Assembly (NCBI RefSeq): GCF_041199995.1 | Contig: NZ_CP165646.1 | Location: 62,001 to 126,000, forward strand | DNA length: 64,000 nt | Direction: 5' to 3' | From: Leptotrichia sp. HSP-342 | GTDB taxonomy: Bacteria > Fusobacteriota > Fusobacteriia > Fusobacteriales > Leptotrichiaceae | Part shown: positions 9,977 to 18,399 of the stretch, piece by piece | Layout: each line of letters starts with the position of its first letter | Numbering within the stretch: the first letter of the stretch is position 1 | Notes under the pieces: model-generated | Seen by the model: the letters and a program-made list of their open reading frames with translations, nothing else | Told to the model about the DNA's origin: nothing | The model's database searches: none | Translations under genes and position numbers: made by a program

Positions 9977-11092
9977 ATGTTAAAGATAATGTTTGTATTT
10001 GGTACTAGACCAGAAGCGATAAAAATGGCTCCTTTGGTATTAGAATCATTAAAGCAAAAAGATAAATTTAAGGTTAAAGTTGTTATAACAGGTCAGCATA
10101 AAGAAATGTTAGATGAAGTATTAAAAATATTTAAAATTGTTCCAGATTATGATTTAAAAATAATGAAAAAAGAACAAACTATAATTGATATTTCGATATC
10201 TATCTTAGAAAAAATGGATAAAATTATAAAAAAAGAAAAACCAGAAATAATTTTTGTACATGGAGATACTTCTACAGCTTTGAATACAGCAATGGTTTCT
10301 TTTTATAACAAAATTAAAGTTGCTCATATTGAAGCAGGTTTAAGAAGTTATAATATGTATTCTCCATTTCCAGAAGAAATGAATAGAAAATTAATAAGTT
10401 CTTTAACAACTTATCATTTTGCTCCAACAGAAAATAATAAACAGAATTTATTAAAAGAAAATATAAAAGAAAATGTTTTTGTTACAGGAAATACAGTAAT
10501 AGATGCTTTATTTAGTGTTATTAAAGAAAATTACGTGTTTGAAAGTGAAATTTTGAATAATATAGATTTTAAAAATAAGAATATAATTTTGTTAACTTGT
10601 CATAGAAGAGAAAATTTAGGAGAGAGAATGAAAGATATTTTTGAATCATTATTAGAAATAATACATCAAAATAAAGATATAGAAATAATTTTTCCGATGC
10701 ACAAAAATCCTAAAATAAGAGAAATTGTAAATAAAGTTATAGGTTGTCAAAAACAGATTCATTTAATAGAACCTTTAGGATATGTATCATTTGTAAATTT
10801 GATGAAAAAAGTTAAATTAATATTGACAGATAGTGGAGGAATACAAGAAGAAGCACCAGCTCTTGGAAAACCTGTTTTTGTACTAAGAACTGAAACTGAA
10901 AGGTCAGAAGCTTTAGAAGCAGGTACTATAAAATTAATTGGGGTTAAAAAAAATAATATAATTAATGAAGTGGAAGAAATATTAAAAGATAAAAAAAAGT
11001 ATAATCTGATGAGTCAGGCAAAAAATCCTTATGGAGTTGGAGATTCAAGTAAAAAAATTTTGAAAATAATTGATAAAATAAAAGAAAGGTAG
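9977..11092 (+). CDS. wecB: UDP-N-acetylglucosamine 2-epimerase
   Basis: The enzyme interconverts UDP-GlcNAc and UDP-ManNAc, supplying ManNAc for the polysaccharide. The 371 residues match the usual length. Motifs are FGTRPEAIKMAPL near the N-terminus, HGDTSTALN, HIEAGLRSYN, FPEEMNRK and DSGGIQEEAPALGKP starting at D285. I chose ATG 9977, preceded by GGAGTAAGG, because the family begins at this KIMFVFGTRPEA segment. The longer frame back to 9926 lies inside the upstream gene. No wecC dehydrogenase is present, so ManNAc itself rather than ManNAcA is likely used. Confidence 0.93.
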   Translation: MLKIMFVFGTRPEAIKMAPLVLESLKQKDKFKVKVVITGQHKEMLDEVLKIFKIVPDYDLKIMKKEQTIIDISISILEKMDKIIKKEKPEIIFVHGDTSTALNTAMVSFYNKIKVAHIEAGLRSYNMYSPFPEEMNRKLISSLTTYHFAPTENNKQNLLKENIKENVFVTGNTVIDALFSVIKENYVFESEILNNIDFKNKNIILLTCHRRENLGERMKDIFESLLEIIHQNKDIEIIFPMHKNPKIREIVNKVIGCQKQIHLIEPLGYVSFVNLMKKVKLILTDSGGIQEEAPALGKPVFVLRTETERSEALEAGTIKLIGVKKNNIINEVEEILKDKKKYNLMSQAKNPYGVGDSSKKILKIIDKIKER

Positions 11093-11100
11093 TCTAAATT

Positions 11101-12840
11101 ATGAAAAAAATAAAGATAAATATTAATATTTATAAAAATTTTTTTATTTTATTAAGTGAAAAGTTAAAATTAAATAAAATTTTAATAATAATATTCTCGA
11201 TTATTTTAATGTTTCCGCTATATAGAACAGGAATAAATGTTTATGATGAATTACAATTAAGACTTTGTAAGTTTTTAGGGATAAAAAGTTTTTTAAAATA
11301 TCATTATGAAGCAGTTTTACAACATCAAGGAAGAATGCCCATTCCATTAGTTTTAAATAATTATTTGAATTTTTTTTCAACAAATCAAAAAATATACAAA
11401 TTAGTAGAAATTTTTATAATTATTTCAAATGTTGTATTATTTGGTTATTTATTATATAAAGTAACTAAAAATAAAAAATTAAGCTTCTTAAGTATGATTA
11501 TTTTTATTGCATTTTTGCCAATGGGATGGGAACCGGTTCCACCAAATGCATATACTGGCATGTATGGAATATCTATTTCAGTTTTTCTTGTTTCATTGAT
11601 ATACTATCAGAGTTATTTAGAAACTGAAAATAAAAAATTTTTAATTATAAGTGGAATTACATATCTGTATAGTTTGTTAACGTATGAGTTGTTTTTATTT
11701 TATTTTTTATTATATTTAGTAATGGCCTTAAAAAAAGATAATAGTAGATTAAAAATAGTTTATGTCAATTTAAAATATATAATAATAATAACATTGTCCT
11801 ATCTTTTTCTATATTTTGTATTAAGATTATGTTATCCTAGTGCTTACGATGGAAATAAACTAGCATTAATTTCTTTAAAACGTACATTAAATCAGATTTT
11901 TTTTATGTTTAGAAGTTCTTTCCCGGGATATTATTTATTTAATGCAAAATATCGTTTTCTTTTTAGAGTAAGTAATGAATTTTCACAGAAAAGTGAACTT
12001 TTTATAAATGTGAGAATTATACTTTATATGATTTTAGGAGTATATTTTATTAACAAAATTTTAAAATTAAATACAAAAAAAATAGAAATTAAGAAAAATA
12101 TTTTTATAATCATAATAATTTTATTTTTAATGATTTTAACATTAAGTGTGAGAGTACTATCAAAAACAAATCAAGAAAATCCTATTGTAGGACCTGATTT
12201 ATTTATAGGGTTTACTAATACTTATTTTACATATTTCTTAGCAGTATTTATAATTAGCTCAATTGTAAGTACATTTAATAATAAAATTTTTAAATTTTTG
12301 GCAATGATAACTTTTGTTATATTTTCTACATCAACTCAAATTATGAATGAAGTTATTTCTTTAAAACAAGAAAAAGAATATAAAAAATTAACAGATGCTG
12401 AAAGAATTTTTGAAACGAATGAAATTATTAATTGGAATGAAAAAAAAATATTTTCAGAAGATTTATATAAGATGGGATTGGCGATAGGGCTTCATAAGAA
12501 TTATTGGACAGAAATTTCTAAAATAAAGAAATTGAATATAGAAGTGTCAAATAAATTAGATAATCAAAATGGAATTATAATATCTAGGAATATTGGTAAA
12601 AGAGAAATATTTTTATTGGGTACTATAGATAGTATTACTCAAGATCAACAAATTTTAACTAAAAATATTTCAATTTTTTCATTGAATAATTTGGAGTCAA
12701 AAAAGGTATATTTTAAAAATGAAAATAATGAATATAACTATATTGAATTAAAAAATGGAATTAAAGATAAGAAATTTTACAAATATAATATTAATTTTGA
12801 TAAAACAATATTTACTAATAGTATTGATATCGTTAATTAA
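11101..12840 (+). CDS. Polytopic membrane protein, GT-C-like
   Basis: This is a 579-residue integral membrane protein with roughly ten or more hydrophobic segments through residue ~440 and a soluble, probably extracytoplasmic C-terminal tail. An acidic DE pair follows the first membrane segment (YDELQLRL). A lumenal-type loop contains GWEPVPPNAYTGMYG, and a central segment reads YSLLTYELFLFYF. These are general features of GT-C enzymes that use polyprenyl-phosphate sugars, but no diagnostic signature is clear. It could instead be an O-antigen polymerase or ligase relative. It begins 8 bases after wecB and is very AT-rich. Confidence 0.6.
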   Translation: MKKIKININIYKNFFILLSEKLKLNKILIIIFSIILMFPLYRTGINVYDELQLRLCKFLGIKSFLKYHYEAVLQHQGRMPIPLVLNNYLNFFSTNQKIYKLVEIFIIISNVVLFGYLLYKVTKNKKLSFLSMIIFIAFLPMGWEPVPPNAYTGMYGISISVFLVSLIYYQSYLETENKKFLIISGITYLYSLLTYELFLFYFLLYLVMALKKDNSRLKIVYVNLKYIIIITLSYLFLYFVLRLCYPSAYDGNKLALISLKRTLNQIFFMFRSSFPGYYLFNAKYRFLFRVSNEFSQKSELFINVRIILYMILGVYFINKILKLNTKKIEIKKNIFIIIIILFLMILTLSVRVLSKTNQENPIVGPDLFIGFTNTYFTYFLAVFIISSIVSTFNNKIFKFLAMITFVIFSTSTQIMNEVISLKQEKEYKKLTDAERIFETNEIINWNEKKIFSEDLYKMGLAIGLHKNYWTEISKIKKLNIEVSNKLDNQNGIIISRNIGKREIFLLGTIDSITQDQQILTKNISIFSLNNLESKKVYFKNENNEYNYIELKNGIKDKKFYKYNINFDKTIFTNSIDIVN

Positions 12841-12903
12841 ATACTAAATTTATAATATCATTTTAAATGGTTTTGATATTATTAGAGAAGGAGGAAAAAT
12901 TTT

Positions 12904-14880
12904 ATGATACAAAATAAAAAAGTAATAATTTATAAACTTTTATTTTCTATAATAGTATCTTTTATGATGTATTCATATGTGAATGAAATAGTATATAAAA
13001 TTTTACCAATTAAAGAAGTAGAGATTTCTATTGTAGAAAAAGATAATAGTAATATCATGATAATAGAAAATGAAGAAACATCAAAATTTTATTCGTTAAA
13101 AGAAATTTTCAAAAAAAATAAGTTAAAAAACGCAGATTTAAAAGAAAAAATAGAAAAAAATAATAAGTATATAATTTATTTTAGTAATCCTGAAACTAAA
13201 ATTTCTTTTAATCTAAAAGAAGTTCCTAATAATGCGATATATTTTTTTAATACAGGAATTAAAAAAGTAAATGTAAAAATTAGTAATAAATCTAGAGTAT
13301 TAGATATGGATATTCCAAAAGATGGAGAAACTTATGCTTATTTTCCGTTTCAGAATAGCAAATTATACTTTTTATATTCAATTGGAATTTATTTTATTCT
13401 TACTGTAATTATATATATAGTTTTTAATTTTTTAAACTTCATACTAAAAAAATTAAAGATAAAAAGAATTAAAAACTTTTTATTGGGATATAACCCTAAA
13501 AAAGTATTTTTATTATTATATTTATTTGTATCTATAGTTATAACAATAAGTGTTTTAGGAGAATTTTTACCTAAAACTTATTTTGATGAAAAAACCAAAG
13601 AAGTTGTTTGGGATCAGTTTTGGTATTGGAATATGGGATGGGCTTTAAAAAATTTACAATTTAAGTATCTTGTAAAAGGTGTATCTTTTCGAGGATATTT
13701 TGCTTACGTTCCAATGGCCCTAGCTCAAAGTATAAACGATATATTTAAAATAAGATTTAATAAATATTGGTCATTTTATATACTTAATAATTTTTTTATA
13801 ATTCTATTTGTAAGTTATATAATTCCTGAAATATACAAGAATTTAACAAAAAAAATATTAAAAAATTATCAAATTATAGTTATGTTTCTCTTGTTTTCTT
13901 TTTTTTGGAGGGGAGTGTATTATTCCGTATTGTCTGATATGTTTGGTGTAATAATGTTTTTTTGGGGTATTTTAATGTATTTAAAATATAAAAATGGTAA
14001 TAGAGGAGTCTTAGCTTTTTTATCTGGAGTACTGGTAACAATTGCTTCTTTAATTAGAACAAATTATAAATTTGGGGTATATATTGTAGCTATTATATTT
14101 ATTTTAAAATATGGATTTAAAATTTTAAAAATTGATAAATTTTGTAAATTAAAAAAAAATTTTTTTGTTTATTTTTTTCTGGGAGTTATATTGATAGCTT
14201 TTCCACAAGCTGTAATAAATTTTAAACAAGGTCATATAGGTTTATTTCCTTATGATAAAAGGGGAAGTTATAATCGTTCAAGAAATTTTACTTTAGTAGA
14301 AGAGCATATTAATGACTCATTGAAATTAACTTTGGTATATATTTATCCATATAAATATAATCCTGATAATACAGCACTAAAATTAAAAAATAATTTTACA
14401 AAAGAGGACATAAATATAAATCAAACATTTGCTCTATTTATAAGCAATCCATTAGATACTACTATTTTAATGACTAAAAAGATATTTTATTTTATAGATT
14501 TAAAAACACCAGAAATGTATCCTTCTGCTTATAAGAGTCGTACTGAAACATACATTTTTAGTTTTTTTAACTATTGGATATTTTTAACTGGAATTTATTT
14601 GTTGATAAATAAAAGAAATCGTAGAGAATACTTTTCTAAAGAGGAGCTATTATTAGGAAGTATTTTAACTATAGTATTTACTTTACCGCAACTTATATTA
14701 GCTATAGAATGGAGATTTTTTATAATATTTTATTTAATAGCTTATTACATTTTTTCCTTTAAATTTACAGAAGTTATTTTTGATAAAAAATTTAATAAAT
14801 TTAAATATTTTAATTTTATAATTTTAGGTGAAATTTTATTTTTTGTATTAAGTTCTTTTTATTTCGATTCTATTATATAG
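12904..14880 (+). CDS. Polytopic membrane protein with N-terminal extracytoplasmic domain, GT-C-like
   Basis: This 658-residue protein starts with one membrane segment and then has a ~130-residue soluble domain that looks beta-rich. Ten or more further membrane segments follow. After the second segment comes an acidic and aromatic loop (YFDEKTKEVVWDQFWYWN), a place where GT-C enzymes often carry their catalytic aspartate. I do not recognise a specific family. Start ATG 12904 follows AGAAGGAGGAAAAATTTT. Its neighbours and topology suggest a polymer-modifying or polymerising glycosyltransferase that could use the Und-P-sugar made by the GtrB-like protein at 17063. Confidence 0.6.
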   Translation: MIQNKKVIIYKLLFSIIVSFMMYSYVNEIVYKILPIKEVEISIVEKDNSNIMIIENEETSKFYSLKEIFKKNKLKNADLKEKIEKNNKYIIYFSNPETKISFNLKEVPNNAIYFFNTGIKKVNVKISNKSRVLDMDIPKDGETYAYFPFQNSKLYFLYSIGIYFILTVIIYIVFNFLNFILKKLKIKRIKNFLLGYNPKKVFLLLYLFVSIVITISVLGEFLPKTYFDEKTKEVVWDQFWYWNMGWALKNLQFKYLVKGVSFRGYFAYVPMALAQSINDIFKIRFNKYWSFYILNNFFIILFVSYIIPEIYKNLTKKILKNYQIIVMFLLFSFFWRGVYYSVLSDMFGVIMFFWGILMYLKYKNGNRGVLAFLSGVLVTIASLIRTNYKFGVYIVAIIFILKYGFKILKIDKFCKLKKNFFVYFFLGVILIAFPQAVINFKQGHIGLFPYDKRGSYNRSRNFTLVEEHINDSLKLTLVYIYPYKYNPDNTALKLKNNFTKEDININQTFALFISNPLDTTILMTKKIFYFIDLKTPEMYPSAYKSRTETYIFSFFNYWIFLTGIYLLINKRNRREYFSKEELLLGSILTIVFTLPQLILAIEWRFFIIFYLIAYYIFSFKFTEVIFDKKFNKFKYFNFIILGEILFFVLSSFYFDSII

Positions 14881-14911
14881 AGATTTTATTTAATGAAGGA
14901 GAGGGAATTCG

Positions 14912-16006
14912 ATGGAAGTACCATTTAATGTCTTAGACAGACAATTTTTTAAATACCAATCTGAATATGAACAAAAAGTTTTAGAAGTTTTGAGAAGTGG
15001 TTGGTATATTTTAGGGAAAGAAGTTCAGGAATTTGAAAAAGAATTTGCTAAATATTTGGGAGTAAAAAATGTTGTAGGAGTTGATAATGGACTTAACGCA
15101 TTAGTATTGACTTTTAGAGCATTAGGAATAGGCGAAGGAGATGAGGTTATAGTTCAAGGAAATACTTATATTGCTAGTGTTATGGGAATTTCTATGAATG
15201 GTGCAACACCTGTATTTGTGGAACCTGATGAATTTTTCAATATGGATATGAAAAAAGTAGAAGAAAAAATTACTTCTAAAACGAAAGCTATATTGGTAAC
15301 ACACTTGTATGGACAAGCTTCTAATATGGAAAAAGTTATTGAAATTTGTAAAAAGCATAATTTAAAATTAGTTGAAGATTGTGCTCAATCACATGGAGCA
15401 AAATTTAATGGGAAAATGACAGGTAATTTTGGAATAGGATGTTTTAGTTTTTATCCAAGTAAGAATTTAGGAGCTTTTGGCGATGGAGGAGCAATTGCTA
15501 CTAATGATGATGAATTTGCTCAAAAAATAAAAGTATTAAGAAATTATGGGAGTGAAAAGAGATATTATAATCAAGTAGTTGGGTATAATTCTAGATTAGA
15601 TGAAATTCAGGCAGGGCTTTTAAGAGTAAAATTAAAATATTTAAATGAATTAACTGAAGAAAGAGAAAAAATTGCTAAAAGATATATTAATGAAATAAAA
15701 AATCCATTAATAAAATTACCTAAAGTTAGAGAAAACGCAACACATGTTTGGCATTTGTTTGTAATTAAATATGAAAATAGAGATAGACTTCAAGAATATT
15801 TAGCAGAGAAAGGTGTAGGGACAGTAATTCACTATCCAATTCCACCACATATGTCAGAAGCATATAAATATTTAAATATAAAAAAAGGAAAACTACCTGT
15901 AACAGAAAAATATGCAGAAACAGTTTTGAGTATTCCCATGTATAATGGGATGAAAAATGAAGAAATTAGTTATGTGGTGGAGGTATTAAATGAATTCAAA
16001 GGTTAG
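14912..16006 (+). CDS. DegT/DnrJ/EryC1/StrS sugar aminotransferase (FdtB/QdtB-like)
   Basis: This is a PLP-dependent aminotransferase of 364 residues. The PLP-binding lysine is K184 in SFYPSKNLGAFGDGG, with EDCAQSHGA upstream as the cofactor-contacting aspartate region. With the FdtA-type 3,4-ketoisomerase at 16655, the obvious reading is amination of dTDP-3-keto-6-deoxyhexose to a dTDP-3-amino-3,6-dideoxyhexose (Fuc3N or Qui3N). Subfamily and stereochemistry cannot be decided by eye. Start ATG 14912 follows a strong GAAGGAGAGGG. RmlA at 1612 would make the precursor; the RmlB dehydratase is not in the window. Confidence 0.88.
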   Translation: MEVPFNVLDRQFFKYQSEYEQKVLEVLRSGWYILGKEVQEFEKEFAKYLGVKNVVGVDNGLNALVLTFRALGIGEGDEVIVQGNTYIASVMGISMNGATPVFVEPDEFFNMDMKKVEEKITSKTKAILVTHLYGQASNMEKVIEICKKHNLKLVEDCAQSHGAKFNGKMTGNFGIGCFSFYPSKNLGAFGDGGAIATNDDEFAQKIKVLRNYGSEKRYYNQVVGYNSRLDEIQAGLLRVKLKYLNELTEEREKIAKRYINEIKNPLIKLPKVRENATHVWHLFVIKYENRDRLQEYLAEKGVGTVIHYPIPPHMSEAYKYLNIKKGKLPVTEKYAETVLSIPMYNGMKNEEISYVVEVLNEFKG

Positions 16007-16111
16007 ATTAAAATATAACGTAATTATTAAATCGAAAATTTTTGATTATTAAAGAATTACTTATCTGATATCTTATCATTATAATTATTAACAGAAAGGA
16101 ATTTTTCAAAT

Positions 16112-16636
16112 ATGTTAAAAACTAAGAATATAAAATTTGAATTAGTTACAGAAGATGATGCTGAAAGAATAATCGAATTGAGGAAAAATGATAATTTAAA
16201 CAAATATCTTTCTGCTACAGATGAAGATATTGAAAAACAAAAAAAATGGATAAAAGAGTATAAAAATAGAGAAAAAGATGGGACAGAGTATTATTATTCG
16301 ATAAGAACAGAAGAAGATGAAATTTTAGGATATGTTAGAGTATATAAAATAAATAAAAAAGAAAAAAGTTTTACTTGGGGTAGTTGGATAATGAAAGAAG
16401 AAAAGCCTATTTCAAGTGCACTAGAAACAGCTATATTAATTTATGAAATTGCATTTAGAGAATTGAATATGGAAAAAGCATTATTTGAAGTTATGAAAGA
16501 AAATACAAAAGTAGTATCTTTTCATAAAAAATTTGGAGCAACTAAAATTTCTGAAGATGCTGAATTTGAATATTTTATATTAGAAAAAGAAGATTATTTT
16601 AAAATAAGAGAAAAGAAATATAAAAAATATTTATAA
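16112..16636 (+). CDS. GNAT acetyltransferase, probable amino-sugar N-acetyltransferase
   Basis: This 174-residue protein is of the RimJ/RimL-like GNAT type: FELVTEDDAERIIELRKN at the start, a central strand EILGYVRVYK, and MKENTKVVSFHKKFGA, the usual acetyl-CoA-side helix with the FHKKFGF-like motif. It sits between a 3-aminotransferase and a 3,4-ketoisomerase, so N-acetylation of the 3-amino sugar is the natural guess. Characterised FdtC/QdtC enzymes are left-handed beta-helix acetyltransferases, so a GNAT here would be a non-homologous replacement. The assignment rests on context. Confidence 0.75.
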   Translation: MLKTKNIKFELVTEDDAERIIELRKNDNLNKYLSATDEDIEKQKKWIKEYKNREKDGTEYYYSIRTEEDEILGYVRVYKINKKEKSFTWGSWIMKEEKPISSALETAILIYEIAFRELNMEKALFEVMKENTKVVSFHKKFGATKISEDAEFEYFILEKEDYFKIREKKYKKYL

Positions 16637-16654
16637 TAAAATGAGGAAACTAAA

Positions 16655-17062
16655 ATGAAAAAATATGAATTATTGGAATTTCCACAATTGGGTGATAAAA
16701 GAGGTCATCTTGTGGTAGCTGAAGGAAATAAGGATATACCATTTGATATAAAAAGAATATTTTATATTTATGGTAGTGATAAAGATGTAGTAAGAGGTCA
16801 ACATGCAAATAAATTATCAGAGTTTGTTCTTATAAATCTTTGTGGTAGTTGTGATATTTTTATAGATGATGGGGAAAATCAAGAAACTATTATTTTAGAT
16901 AAACCGCACCAAGGTATTTATTTGGATAAATTAGTTTGGAAAAATATGTTTAATTTTTCTAAGGATTCTATATTATTAGTTTTAAGTAACGAATATTATA
17001 ACGGTAAAGAGTATATTAGAGATTATGAAGAATTTAAAAAAATAACTAGGGAGAAAAAATAA
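16655..17062 (+). CDS. dTDP-4-keto-6-deoxyglucose 3,4-ketoisomerase, FdtA/QdtA/WxcM-like cupin
   Basis: This 135-residue single-domain cupin has the sugar 3,4-ketoisomerase pattern: DKRGHLVVAEGNKDIPF, then VRGQHANKLSEFVL with the presumed catalytic histidine at H50, then GSCDIFIDDG and WKNMFNFS. It should convert the 4-keto sugar made by RmlB into the 3-keto sugar used by the aminotransferase at 14912. Start ATG 16655 follows ATGAGGAAAC. It is followed with no gap by the GtrB-like gene. Product stereochemistry (Fuc versus Qui series) is not resolvable here. Confidence 0.87.
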   Translation: MKKYELLEFPQLGDKRGHLVVAEGNKDIPFDIKRIFYIYGSDKDVVRGQHANKLSEFVLINLCGSCDIFIDDGENQETIILDKPHQGIYLDKLVWKNMFNFSKDSILLVLSNEYYNGKEYIRDYEEFKKITREKK

Positions 17063-17995
17063 ATGAAAAAATTATCAGTTATCATACCTGTCTATTTTAA
17101 TGAAATGAATATCCCAAAATTATATGAAAAATTAATGGAAGTATTAAAAAATAATAGATTCTGTTATGAAATTATATTTGTAGATGATGGCTCACAAGAT
17201 AATTCATATTTAGAATTATTAAAAGTTAGAGAAAAAGACAAGAATATAAAAATATTAAAATTATCAAAAAATTATGGTTCTCATACTGCAATTCTAGCAG
17301 GAATGAGTCATATTACAGGAGATTGTGTTACGGTACTATCAGCTGATTTACAAGATCCACCCGAGATAATAGAAAAAATGTTTGAAAAATGGTTAGAAGG
17401 AAATAAAGTTGTTTTAGCTGTTAGAGAAAGTAGAGAGGAATCATTTTTACAAACGTTTATTTCAAATACATATTATAAATTAATGCAAAGATTTGCTTTA
17501 AAAAATATGCCTAAAGGTGGATTTGATTGTTTTTTAATTGATAAACAAGTTTGTAAAAAAGTAGCTGAAATGAAAGAAAAAAATACATCTATAATGGGTC
17601 AAATATTGTGGTGTGGATTTAAAACTGAAAAAATATATTACACTCGAAGAGAAAGAGAAGAAGGAAAGTCAAGATGGACTTTATCTAAAAAAATAAAATT
17701 ATTTGTTGACTCTTTTTTGTCATTTTCTTACTTTCCAATAAGATTCATGTCTTTTTTGGGATTTATTTTTGCAATCTTTGGCTTTTTTGGAATAATTTAT
17801 TTAATTTTTAATAAATTATTTAATAATATTTCAATAAAAGGTTGGACTTCAATGATAGCAATTGTTTTAATTGTTTCAGGAGTTCAAATGTTAATAACGA
17901 GTATTATTGGAGAATATGTTTGGAGAATACTAGATGAAGTAAAAAATAGACCAAATTATATAATTGAAGAGGAAGTAGGTTTTGATGAAAAATAA
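17063..17995 (+). CDS. GtrB-like polyprenyl-phosphate glycosyltransferase (GT2)
   Basis: This 310-residue protein has a cytosolic GT2 domain (SVIIPVYFNEMNIP, FVDDGSQDNS, LSADLQDPPEII) and two C-terminal membrane segments, the DPM1/GtrB architecture. It should load a sugar onto undecaprenyl phosphate for use on the periplasmic side by GT-C enzymes. Start ATG 17063 directly abuts the previous stop. It overlaps the GtrA-like flippase gene, so the two are a translationally coupled pair. Candidate consumers of the product are the polytopic proteins at 11101, 12904 and 18400. Confidence 0.9.
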   Translation: MKKLSVIIPVYFNEMNIPKLYEKLMEVLKNNRFCYEIIFVDDGSQDNSYLELLKVREKDKNIKILKLSKNYGSHTAILAGMSHITGDCVTVLSADLQDPPEIIEKMFEKWLEGNKVVLAVRESREESFLQTFISNTYYKLMQRFALKNMPKGGFDCFLIDKQVCKKVAEMKEKNTSIMGQILWCGFKTEKIYYTRREREEGKSRWTLSKKIKLFVDSFLSFSYFPIRFMSFLGFIFAIFGFFGIIYLIFNKLFNNISIKGWTSMIAIVLIVSGVQMLITSIIGEYVWRILDEVKNRPNYIIEEEVGFDEK

Positions 17996-18365
17996 TAAAT
18001 TTATTTCAATTTCGTTTATTAAATTTCTAATTACAGGATTTATAAATACTTTTTCTTCTTTTGGATTATATGTATTGTTGTTGAAATTAAATTGTAATTA
18101 TATCATTGCGATAATTTTATCTTATATATTTGGAATAATTTTGAGTTATTTATTAAATACGTTTTTTGTATTTAAAGCAAAAAAAGAAGTTAGAAACATG
18201 ATTAAATTTATATTTAGTTATTTATCTTCTTTGATAATAAATATTTTAGTTACAATATTATTAGTAAATTATCTAAAAATAGATAAAATTATTGCTCAAT
18301 TAATAGCAACTATTATTTGTATAGGATATAATTTTATTTTACAAAGTAAGTGGGTTTTTAAGTAA
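17985..18365 (+). CDS. GtrA-family membrane protein (polyprenyl-phosphate-sugar flippase-like)
   Basis: This is a 126-residue protein with four membrane segments and the GtrA family pattern: FIKFLITGFINTF at the start and LLNTFFVF in the middle. GtrA proteins are thought to move Und-P-sugar across the membrane for side-branch glycosylation. I placed the start at ATG 17985, inside the end of the GtrB-like gene, with AGGAAG just upstream. The frame can be extended one codon to a TTG, which is less likely. Confidence 0.88.
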   Translation: MKNNKFISISFIKFLITGFINTFSSFGLYVLLLKLNCNYIIAIILSYIFGIILSYLLNTFFVFKAKKEVRNMIKFIFSYLSSLIINILVTILLVNYLKIDKIIAQLIATIICIGYNFILQSKWVFK

Positions 18366-18399
18366 ATCAGAATTTTGATATAATATGGAGGTTAGTTAT

